Below, piece after piece: positions 42,711 to 50,900 of a stretch of DNA of 64,000 nucleotides. This stretch comes from Thermaurantiacus tibetensis (GTDB lineage Bacteria > Pseudomonadota > Alphaproteobacteria > Sphingomonadales > Sphingomonadaceae): assembly GCF_015354055.1 (NCBI RefSeq), contig NZ_JACHTM010000002.1:372001-436000 (forward strand), read 5' to 3'. Position 1 is the first letter of the stretch; each line of letters begins with the position of its first letter. The position numbers were made by a program, and so were the translations under genes. The notes under the pieces were generated by a model. The model saw nothing but the letters and a program-made list of their open reading frames with translations, did no database searches and was not told where the DNA came from.

Positions 42711-43391
42711 ATGCCCCGTGCTCTTGCCGCCGCGCTCCTGCTCCTCCTCGCCGGGGCGGCGACGGCCCTTCTGCTCGCCCGGGCGGGCCGTGACGAGGGC
42801 ACCCCCGCGGTGGCGCCGCCGCCCGCGGCCTCCCCGACCGCCGCCCCCTCCGCCGCCGCAGCCCCGGTCCCCGCACCCGAGGCGATGACCGATGCCGCGC
42901 TCCGGGAGGCTGCGGACTCGGTGCTGGCCGCGCTTGCCACGCGAAACGGCGCGGCACTCGCCACACACGTCCACCCGCAGGGCCTGCGCGTTTCGCCCTC
43001 CGCCTTCGTCGACCGGGAGACCGACGTCCTCCTGTCGCCGGCCGAGGTTGCCCGCATGTTCGAGGACCCGCGCCCGCGACGCTGGGGCTTCGCCGAGGGC
43101 TCCGGAGACCCGATCGACCTTTCTGCCGCAGCCTATGTTGCGCAGCATGTCCCCGCGGCAGAGGCGCTTGCCCAGCGTCGCGTGACGCTCGACGGCACCG
43201 CCTGGCAGAGCAACACGTTCAACAACATCGCGCAAGTCTATCCGGGCGCACGGGTCGTCGAGTATCTGGTGGAGGCGGATGGAGACCCCGAGCTTGCCGA
43301 CTTCCGCCGGCGGGCGATCCGCCTCGTGTTCCGGGAGGCGGAGGGTGCGCCGCGCCTGGTCGGCCTCGTGGCCGACGGCTGGAGTCCTTGA
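42711..43391 (+). CDS. Exported or membrane-anchored conserved hypothetical protein
   Basis: A 226-aa protein. An N-terminal hydrophobic segment (ALAAALLLLLAGAATALLLA) is followed by a low-complexity Pro/Ala linker to about residue 58. A globular domain then reads DSVLAALATRNGAALATHVHP, GLRVSPSAFVD and RRAIRLVFREAEGAPRLVGLVADGW. The last part resembles calcium/peptidoglycan-exposed hypothetical proteins of Firmicutes and others, but I do not recognise a named family. It lies 9 bp after the methyltransferase gene. Confidence 0.7.
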   Translation: MPRALAAALLLLLAGAATALLLARAGRDEGTPAVAPPPAASPTAAPSAAAAPVPAPEAMTDAALREAADSVLAALATRNGAALATHVHPQGLRVSPSAFVDRETDVLLSPAEVARMFEDPRPRRWGFAEGSGDPIDLSAAAYVAQHVPAAEALAQRRVTLDGTAWQSNTFNNIAQVYPGARVVEYLVEADGDPELADFRRRAIRLVFREAEGAPRLVGLVADGWSP

Positions 43392-43434
43392 CGGCGCCCC
43401 GGCCCGATGGGATGGTTAACAAAATCTCGGGGGA

Positions 43435-43563
43435 ATGACGATGACCGGTCCGGAGGACGAGCCGAGCGCAGACGCCGAAGACGTGTTCCGGAACGCGGGT
43501 GAAGGCGAGGTCGAGACCAGCGCCGACGAGGAGCTTCCGGCCTCCGTCGGCGGGGAGGCCTGA
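43435..43563 (+). CDS. Tiny acidic protein coupled to the amidase gene
   Basis: A 42-aa ORF that begins MTMTGPEDEPSADAEDVF and ends SVGGEA; about a third of its residues are Asp or Glu. CGGGGG lies just before the ATG, and its stop shares one base with the amidase start (TGATG). No domain is recognisable. The tight coupling suggests it is translated and may control expression or activity of the amidase. Confidence 0.5.
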   Translation: MTMTGPEDEPSADAEDVFRNAGEGEVETSADEELPASVGGEA

Positions 43564-44348
43564 TGGCCTTCGAGCTGACCTGGATGCCTGCCGTGCTCCG
43601 CCAGGCCGGCCTCAAGGTTGCCGAGGTGGACGGCTGGGTGAACCGCGGCCGCGGCCCCATGCCGGGCGCGCGCGGTGTCATGTGCCACCACACCGCCGGG
43701 CCCGCCCAGGGCAACATGCCGTCGCTCCGGGTGCTCGTCAGCGGCACCCCGGCCATTCCGGGCCCGCTCTCGCAGCTCGGCCTCGGGCGCGACGGCACCT
43801 ATTACATCGTCGCCGCCGGTCGGGCGAACCACGCGGGCGTCGGCGAATGGCGCGGGATCACTGCGGGCAACGCGACCTTCATCGGGATCGAGGCGGAGAA
43901 CACCGGCTTCGAGCCCTGGCCGGCCGTCCAGCTCGATGCCTACCGGCGCGGCGTCGCCGCCCTGCTGCGCCACATGGGGGCGCCGGCCGAGATGTGCGTC
44001 GGCCACAAGGAATATGCGCGCCCGCTGGGCCGCAAGCCCGACCCGCACACGATCGACATGAACGCCTTCCGCGCCGAGGTGGCCGCACTCCTGGCCGACG
44101 GCGTGCCGCCGCCGCTGCAGATCCCGCCCGCGACCGCCGACGGGCGCCCGACGCTGCGGCGCAGCAATCCGCGCAACCCGCCGTTCGTCGTGAAGGAGCT
44201 GCAGCGCCTGCTTGGCATCACCGGCGCGAACGTGGACGGCGTCTTCGGCCCGATGACGGAAGCCCGGGTGCGGGATTTCCAGCGCCGGCACGGCCTGGTG
44301 CCCGACGGAATCGTCGGCCCGAAGACCTGGGAGAAGCTCTTGGCCTGA
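43563..44348 (+). CDS. N-acetylmuramoyl-L-alanine amidase with C-terminal peptidoglycan-binding domain
   Basis: A 261-aa zinc amidase cleaving the MurNAc-L-Ala bond. The amidase_2 core has CHHTAGP (His42/43), NATFIGIEAENTG, the motif VGHKEYARPLGRKPDPHTID with the zinc His, and a catalytic basic residue. Residues 200-260 are a PG_binding_1 domain: VKELQRLLGITGANVDGVFG and RDFQRRHGLVPDGIVGPKTW. There is no signal peptide, which is typical of phage endolysins or autolysins needing a holin. No other phage gene is nearby, so it may be a domesticated lysin. Confidence 0.92.
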   Translation: MAFELTWMPAVLRQAGLKVAEVDGWVNRGRGPMPGARGVMCHHTAGPAQGNMPSLRVLVSGTPAIPGPLSQLGLGRDGTYYIVAAGRANHAGVGEWRGITAGNATFIGIEAENTGFEPWPAVQLDAYRRGVAALLRHMGAPAEMCVGHKEYARPLGRKPDPHTIDMNAFRAEVAALLADGVPPPLQIPPATADGRPTLRRSNPRNPPFVVKELQRLLGITGANVDGVFGPMTEARVRDFQRRHGLVPDGIVGPKTWEKLLA

Positions 44349-44398
44349 CGAGAAGCGGGAGTTGCCCGGCGGCGCCCGGCCGGGCGAGAGGCGGCCGC

Positions 44399-45205
44399 AT
44401 GTCCTGGATTGCTCTCCACCAGATCTCGCCCACCGCCTTCGAGCTTCCCCTTGCCCCGCCGGTCTGCGTCGGCCCGCCGGACCGCCTGTTCATGTTCGGC
44501 GGCGTGGGGCTTGGCGCCGCGCTCCGGGCGCTGGAGACGGTGACGGGCCGGCCGGCGATCTGGGCCACGGCCCAGTATGAAAGCTACGCACGGCCGGGAG
44601 AGACGGTCCGGTTCGACGTGTCCGAACGGGTGCGGGGCAATGCGGTGAGCCAGGCCCGGGTCACGGCCACCGCCGGCGACCGCGAGATCCTCACCGTCGT
44701 CGCCGCCCTTGGCCGGCGGGACCTCCCCGCGCGCGGGCAGTGGACCCTCGCCCCGCGCGTGCCGCCGCCCGATGACTGCCCGCCCCGCGCCCTCTGGCCC
44801 GGCCGCCACCCCGACGACATCCATGCCCGCGTGGACTTCCGCATCGCCCGCGGGGCCATGCACGGGCCCGGCGCCGGCGGTGCCCGGGTGGAGGACGGGA
44901 ACATCCTGCTCTGGGCGCGGCCGGCGCCGGGTGCGGGGCCCATCGACACCGCCTTCGTCTGCGTGGTGGCAGACTATGTGCCAAGCGGCGTTGGCCCGGC
45001 ACTCGGCCGTGACGCCGGCGGCAACAGCCTCGACAACTCGATCCGCTTCCACCGCATGGTCGAGACCCGCTGGCTTCTGTGCGATGTGAAGATCCACGGC
45101 GTCGCCCATGGCTTCGCCCATGGCCGGATGCACATCTTCGCCGAGACCGGCGAGCTCATCGCCACCGCCTCCCAGTCGCTGATCCTCCGCCTGTGGGACG
45201 TGTAG
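44399..45205 (+). CDS. TesB-like acyl-CoA thioesterase family protein
   Basis: A 268-aa double-hotdog protein. The N-terminal half has FELPLAPPVCVGPPDRLFMF and AIWATAQYESYARPGETVRFD. The C-terminal half has SLDNSIRFHRMVETRWLLCDVKIHGVAHGF and FAETGELIATASQSLI, equivalent to the second hotdog of TesB. It is a plausible acyl-CoA thioesterase of the TesB-like family, with unknown substrate. Its stop codon overlaps the first base of the large palindrome at 45205. Confidence 0.85.
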   Translation: MSWIALHQISPTAFELPLAPPVCVGPPDRLFMFGGVGLGAALRALETVTGRPAIWATAQYESYARPGETVRFDVSERVRGNAVSQARVTATAGDREILTVVAALGRRDLPARGQWTLAPRVPPPDDCPPRALWPGRHPDDIHARVDFRIARGAMHGPGAGGARVEDGNILLWARPAPGAGPIDTAFVCVVADYVPSGVGPALGRDAGGNSLDNSIRFHRMVETRWLLCDVKIHGVAHGFAHGRMHIFAETGELIATASQSLILRLWDV

Positions 45206-45232
45206 GAAAATGTTCCACGTGGAACATTTTCC
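45205..45232. promoter_or_regulatory. parS-like ParB-binding site inside a perfect 28-bp palindrome
   Basis: The core TGTTCCACGTGGAACA (45211-45226) fits the alphaproteobacterial form of the parS consensus (TGTTTCACGTGAAACA in Bacillus). Symmetry extends to 28 bp (GGAAAA left, TTTTCC right). It sits exactly between convergent genes, so the A/T-flanked stem could also end transcription in both directions. parA and parB are not in the window. Confidence 0.75.
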
Positions 45233-45239
45233 CTGCAGC

Positions 45240-45938
45240 CTAGCGCACGGTCGCAGCCGACTGGCGGAACAGCATGGCCTTCTGTTCCTCGGTCATCTCG
45301 CCCGTCTCGAACATCGGGTCCTTCGCCTTGGCATAGGCGCGTTCCGTGGCAGGACGCGCCCGGATCGCCGCGATCCAGCGCGCGAGATGCGGCATTTCCG
45401 GGCCTTCGGCGACGATCCGGTCGGCGAGCACGGCCCAGGGGTAGGCGGCCATGTCGGCGATCGAATAGGCATCGCCGGCAAGGAAGGCGCGGTCCGAAAG
45501 GCGCCGGTCCATCACCTTCAGCAACCTGAGCGACTCGTTGGTGTAGCGCTCGATCGCATAGGGCACGGGTTCGGGCGCGTAGTTGCGGAAGTGGCCGGCC
45601 TGGCCCATCATCGGCCCAAGGCCCGCCATCTGCCAGAAGAGCCACTGCAGCACTTCGGCGCGCGGCTGGCCCGAGGCGGGCAGGAAGGCGCCGTGCGTCT
45701 CGGCGAGCCACAGGAGAATCGCCCCGGATTCAAAGAGATGGATGCCGGTCTCGCGGTCGACGAGGGCGGGCATCCGGTTGTTGGGGGCGATCTTCAGGAA
45801 CGCGGGGTCGAACTGCGCGCCAGTTCGGATGTTGACGGGCACGAGCCGGTAGGGAAGCTCGAGCTCCTCGAGGAACAGCGTCACCTTGTGCCCGTTGGGG
45901 GTGGGCCAGTAGTGGAGATCGTAGCGCGGCTCGGGCAT
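45240..45938 (-). CDS. Glutathione S-transferase, Nu-class/YfcG-like
   Basis: A 232-aa GST. The thioredoxin-fold N-terminus contains YWPTPNGHKVTLFLEELEL, the TPNG signature of YfcG/YghU-type enzymes, which have disulfide reductase activity. NNRMPALVD and LFESGAILLWLAE are the glutathione-binding segments, and the C-terminal helical domain contains GDAYSIADMAAYPW. I chose the ATG at 45936-45938. It is divergent from the P450 gene with a 62-bp gap. Confidence 0.93.
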   Translation of the reverse strand: MPEPRYDLHYWPTPNGHKVTLFLEELELPYRLVPVNIRTGAQFDPAFLKIAPNNRMPALVDRETGIHLFESGAILLWLAETHGAFLPASGQPRAEVLQWLFWQMAGLGPMMGQAGHFRNYAPEPVPYAIERYTNESLRLLKVMDRRLSDRAFLAGDAYSIADMAAYPWAVLADRIVAEGPEMPHLARWIAAIRARPATERAYAKAKDPMFETGEMTEEQKAMLFRQSAATVR

Positions 45939-46000
45939 GGGGCGGGCTCCGGCTGGAAGGAGAAGCCAGCGGCCCATAGGGAAGTTTGCGGAGGGATGCG

Positions 46001-47326
46001 ATGGCAAGCGTGGCGGAGATCGAGAAGTTCCCCGGCTGGACGACCGAGACGATCGACGACCGGATCGTCAACCCCCATCTCTACGCCGAGCCCGAGCAGC
46101 TGTTCGCCGACTATGCCGCGCTCCGCCACCGGCCCGGCCTCCACTTCGCCCGCCCCCGCGGCTACAGGCCCTTCTGGGCGATCGTGCGGCATGCCGACAT
46201 CGTGGCCGTCTCCAAGGCGAACGACCGCTTCATCAACCGCGAGCGCACCTACCTCTCCCCCATCGAGGGCGAGCAGTGGACGCTCCAGGTCTCGGGCGAC
46301 ACCCACCTCTTCCGCACCCTCGTCGATCTCGACGACCCCGAGCACCGCAAGCTCCGCCAGATCACCCACGCCTGGTTCCAGCCCGGCGCCGTGCGCCAGA
46401 ACCTCGAGGGCAAGATCCGCGAGATCGCGCGCGAGCATGTCGCGCTCATGCAGGCGAAGGGCACGGAGCTCGACTTCGTGAATGAAGTCGCGCTCTTCTA
46501 CCCGCTTCGGGTCATCATGATGATCCTCGGCGTGCCGCGCGAGGACGAGCCCCTGATGCTGAAGCTGACGCAGGAGCTGTTCGGCGCCATCGACCCCGAT
46601 GTCGTCGCCCGGTCGCGCAACATCACCGAGGCGGCCGGCTACTGGGGCGGCTCGGGCAACCCGCAGGTGGACCTGTTCAAGATCGCCGCCATCTTCTTCG
46701 ATTATTTCGGCAAGATGCTGGCCGACCGGCGCGCGCATCCGCGCGATGACGTGGCCAGCGTGATTGCCAACGGCACGATCGACGGCGCCCCCATCCCCGA
46801 GCGCGAGGCGCTCTCCTACTATGTGATCACCGCGACTGCCGGCCACGACACGACGAGCTCGTCGACTGCGGGCGGCTTCTGCGAGCTGGCGAGGAACCCG
46901 GCCGAGTTCAGGAAGGTCAAGGCCAATCCCGGCCTCATCCCGCTCTTCGTCGAGGAAAGCATCCGCTGGACCACGCCGGTCAAGCACTTCATGCGCACCT
47001 GCGTGGAAGACACCGAGGTGGGCGGCTCGCTCATCCGCAAGGGCGAGAGCCTCGCCATGTTCTACTGGTCGGGCAACCGCGACGAGACGGTGTTCGCCGA
47101 CCCGATGGTCTTCAGGGCCGACCGCGACCCCAATCCGCACATCGCCTTCGGCCATGGAGTCCACATCTGCCTCGGCATGCATCTTGCGCGCCTCGAGATG
47201 CGGATCCTGTGGGAGGAGCTGCTGCCGAAGCTGGCGAGCGTCGAGCTTGCCGGCGAGCCGAAGCTCTCGATCGCCAATTTCGTGAGTGGGCTGAAGACCC
47301 TGCCGGTCCGGGTCAGGTGGGCCTGA
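46001..47326 (+). CDS. Cytochrome P450
   Basis: A 441-aa soluble bacterial monooxygenase. The haem-binding motif is FGHGVHICLG with Cys390. The I-helix oxygen-binding motif is TATAGHDTTSSS, the K-helix ExxR is in VEESIRW, and FRADRDPNPH precedes the haem loop. Substrate unknown. It is followed by a hotdog thioesterase gene overlapping its end, and a 2Fe-2S ferredoxin 5 kb away could be a redox partner. A GAGGG ribosome site precedes the chosen ATG; another in-frame ATG lies 15 bases upstream. Confidence 0.94.
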   Translation: MASVAEIEKFPGWTTETIDDRIVNPHLYAEPEQLFADYAALRHRPGLHFARPRGYRPFWAIVRHADIVAVSKANDRFINRERTYLSPIEGEQWTLQVSGDTHLFRTLVDLDDPEHRKLRQITHAWFQPGAVRQNLEGKIREIAREHVALMQAKGTELDFVNEVALFYPLRVIMMILGVPREDEPLMLKLTQELFGAIDPDVVARSRNITEAAGYWGGSGNPQVDLFKIAAIFFDYFGKMLADRRAHPRDDVASVIANGTIDGAPIPEREALSYYVITATAGHDTTSSSTAGGFCELARNPAEFRKVKANPGLIPLFVEESIRWTTPVKHFMRTCVEDTEVGGSLIRKGESLAMFYWSGNRDETVFADPMVFRADRDPNPHIAFGHGVHICLGMHLARLEMRILWEELLPKLASVELAGEPKLSIANFVSGLKTLPVRVRWA

Positions 47327-47742
47327 AGGACGAGGGCTGGCGCTGCGAGCCGGCCTCCTACCCGTTCCGCGCCTCCCTCCAGACCCGCTATGGCGACATG
47401 GACGCGAACGCGCACCTCAACAATGTCGCGATCGCGCGGCTGTTCGAGGAAGCGCGCCTGCGCTTCCACATGGCGGTGCGCGCCGAGGCGTCTGCAATCG
47501 ACCCCGCGGGCGTGATGATCGCCCACATCGCCATCGACTATCTGGCGCAAGGCAGCTACCCGGCCGAAGTCGAGGCCGGAGTCGGAGTCGAGGCCATCGG
47601 AAACCGCAGCTACCGGCTTGCCATCAGCCTGTTCCAGGAGGGCCGGGCGATGGCGCTCGCGACCTGCGTGATGGTCCACCGGGACGGCATGGGCGAGGCG
47701 ATGCGGGCGGCGCTGGCGGCTCGCGCGGTGAGCGCAGGCTAG
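47317..47742 (+). CDS. Acyl-CoA thioesterase, 4HBT hotdog family
   Basis: About 141 aa. The family motif is TRYGDMDANAHLNNVAIARL with the catalytic Asp region, then FEEARLRFHM and VMIAHIAIDYLAQGSYPAEV. Typical single-hotdog thioesterase length. There is no suitable ATG, so I take GTG at 47317, which overlaps the P450 stop by 10 bases and suggests coupling. The substrate is unknown; coupling with P450 hints at processing of an oxidised acyl-CoA. The following 215 bp (47743-47957) hold no gene I can see. Confidence 0.83.
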   Translation: MGLKDEGWRCEPASYPFRASLQTRYGDMDANAHLNNVAIARLFEEARLRFHMAVRAEASAIDPAGVMIAHIAIDYLAQGSYPAEVEAGVGVEAIGNRSYRLAISLFQEGRAMALATCVMVHRDGMGEAMRAALAARAVSAG

Positions 47743-47957
47743 GCGCGCAGGAGGGCAGTCGCTGGAGGCGGGCGCGGACAGGACCTGGCCCGCAGCACAT
47801 GCCATCCCTCCCATTGCCGGCCGCGCGCCGATGCCCTTCCCCCGCGCCCGGCAGGGGTCTCAGGCCGCGCCGTGCGCCACGTCCGGCCCCTAGGCTCCGC
47901 AGGTCGAGGCCCGACGGCGCGCGGCAAAGGGTCCGCCGGAGACGGTCTTGCGAACCG

Positions 47958-50900
47958 TCACTCGGCAGCCGCGAGGGCGGGCGCGGGCTGGCTGAGCGGG
48001 TGGGCGAGGCGGGCGACCATTTCCTTCGGGCAGACCTGCCAGAGGCGCGCACGGGTGCCTGCCCAGTCGAGGAGGAGGCCTTCCGCGTAGCGCGAGCCCG
48101 TCTCGGCCACATGGCGGGCAACGAGCCCCTTCACCACCTCCTCCCAGTGGGCCGAGGCGAGGCGCTGCCAGACGACCGAATCCGGGTTGACCCGGCGCTC
48201 GAAGCTGCCGTCGGTGTCGAGGACGAAGGCCATGCCGCCCGTCATGCCGGCGGCGAAATTGGCGCCCACGGGCCCGAGGATGACCGCCGTGCCCCCGGTC
48301 ATGTATTCGCAACCGTTGGCGCCGCAGCCCTCGACGACGGTGGTGGCACCCGAGTTCCTGACCGCGAAGCGCTCGCCCGCCTGGCCGGCAGCGAACAGCT
48401 CGCCAGCGGTTGCGCCATAGAGGCAGGTGTTGCCGATGATGGCGTTGGCGTTCGTCGCCAGCGGCGAGGAGACCATGGGCCGGACCACGATGGTGGCGCC
48501 CGAAAGGCCCTTGCCCACATAGTCGTTGGCATCGCCGAACACCTCGAGCTTCACCCCCTGGACGGCGAAGGCGCCCAAGGACTGGCCGGCTGAGCCGCGC
48601 AGGCGCACGGCGATGTGGCCGGGGGCAAGGCCGGTCATGCCGAAGCGGCGGGTGATCTCGGCCGAAAGCCGGGTGCCGACCGCGCGGTGGGTGTTGCGGA
48701 CCGTGTAGGTGAGCTGCATGCGCTCGCCGCGCTCGAAGAGGGGCTGCGCATCCTTCAGGATCTCGGCGTCGAGGCTGTCGGGAACCGGGTTCCGGGTGAA
48801 GCCGGCCGGCGGCGTGCGGAGGTGGTCGGGCGCATCGACCTTGGCGAGGATGGGGTTGAGATCAAGGTCGTCGAGGTGCTCGGCGCCGCGCGAGACCTGG
48901 GTCAAGAGCTCGGTGCGGCCGATGACCTCGTCCAATGAGCGCATGCCGAGCGAGGCCAGGATGTCGCGCGTCTCCTCGGCGATGAAGCTCATGAGGTTGA
49001 CGACCTTCTCCGGCGTGCCGCGGAACCTGGCGCGCAGCGCCTCGTCCTGCGTGCAGACGCCGACGGGACAGGTGTTCGAGTGGCACTGGCGCACCATGAT
49101 GCAGCCCATGGCAACCAGCGAAAGCGTGCCGATGCCGAACTCCTCCGCGCCGAGGATGGCCGCGATCACGATGTCGCGCCCGGTCTTGAGGCCGCCATCG
49201 ACGCGCAGGCGCACCCGGTGCCGCAGGCCGTTCAGGGTCAGCACCTGGTTCACTTCGGTGAGGCCCATTTCCCAGGGCGTCCCGGCGTACTTGATGCTGG
49301 TCTGGGGCGAGGCACCCGTGCCGCCGACATGGCCGGAGACGAGGATGACGTCGGCATGGGCCTTGGCGACGCCTGCGGCAACCGTGCCGATGCCCGCCTG
49401 CGAGACGAGCTTCACGCAGACGCGCGCCTCGGGGTTCACCTGCTTCAGGTCGTAGATGAGCTGGGCCAGATCCTCGATGGAGTAGATGTCGTGGTGGGGC
49501 GGCGGCGAGATGAGGCTGACGCCCGGCGTGGAGTGGCGCAGGCGCGCGATCATCTCGGTCACCTTGAAGCCCGGAAGCTGGCCGCCCTCGCCGGGCTTCG
49601 CGCCCTGCGCGATCTTGATCTCGATTTCGGTCGCGGCGTTCAGATATTCGGCCGTCACGCCGAAGCGGCCCGAGGCGATCTGCTTCACCGTCGAGTTGGC
49701 GTTGTCGCCGTTGGGGTAGGGGCGGAAGCGGGCGGAATCCTCGCCGCCCTCGCCCGAGACGGCCTTGGCGCCGATGCGGTTCATGGCGATCGCCAGCGTC
49801 TCGTGCGCTTCGGGCGAGAGCGCGCCAAGCGACATGCCGGGGGTGACGAACCGCTTGCGGATACTCGTGATCGACTCGACCGCATCGACCGGCAGGGGCG
49901 GCCGCGTGGGGCGGAAGTCGAGAAGGTCGCGCAGATAGATGGGCGGGAGCTTCCGCACCCCTTCGGAGAAGCGGCGGAAGAGCGAGTAGCTGTCGGTGGC
50001 GACGGCTTCCTGGAGGGTGTGGATGAGCGGGGCCTCCCAGGCGTGGGGCTCGCCACCGGCGCGGTAGCGGTAGAGGCCACCCACGGGAAGGGTCGCAACG
50101 CCCGCGCGGAAGGCGAGCGCGTGGCGGTCGCGCGCGGACTGGAAGAGCGACGCGAACCCCTCGCCCGAGATCTTCGACGGCATGCCGGGGAAGAAGTCCT
50201 CGACAAGCGCGCGCGAGAGGCCGACCGCCTCGAAATTGTAGCCGCCGCGGTAGCTCGAGATGACGGCGATTCCCATCTTGGCCATGATCTTGAGGAGGCC
50301 GTCGTTGATGGCGGTGCGGTAGCGCTCGAGGCACTCGGCGATCGGCCGGGTGCCGAACAGGCCCTTCGCGTGGCGGGCGTGGATGGCCTCCTCGGCAAGC
50401 CAGGCATTCACCGTGGTCGCGCCGATGCCGATGAGGACGGCGAAATAGTGGGTGTCGAGGCACTCGGCCGAGCGGACGTTGATGGACGCGAAGGTCCTCA
50501 AGCCCCGGCGGACCAGGTGGGTGTGGACCGCGGCGGCAGCGAGGATCATGGTGATGCCGGCGCGGCTCGGCGACTGGTGCTCGTCGGTCAGGAAGAGCTG
50601 GGACTTGCCGCGGCGGACCGCCTCCTCGGCCTCGGCGCGGACCCGGGCGATGGCGGCGCGAAGACCCGCAGGGCCGTCGGCAACTTCGAAGGTGCAGTCG
50701 ATCTCCTGCGCCGAGCTGCCGAAGTGGCGGCGGAGATGGTCCCATTCGGCGTTGAGCAGCACGGGGCTTTCGAGCACCATGACTCCGGGCTGGCCGTTCT
50801 CGCAGTCGAGGATGTTGCCGTGATTGCCGAAGCGGGTCTTCAGACTCATCACCCGCCGTTCCCGGAGCGAGTCGATCGGCGGGTTCGTCACCTGGCTGAA

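Noticed and set aside
41260-47326. A P450 system formed by the 2Fe-2S ferredoxin at 40860 and the P450 at 46001.
   Set aside because: They are 5 kb apart, on different transcripts and without a reductase; kept only as a possibility in the entries.
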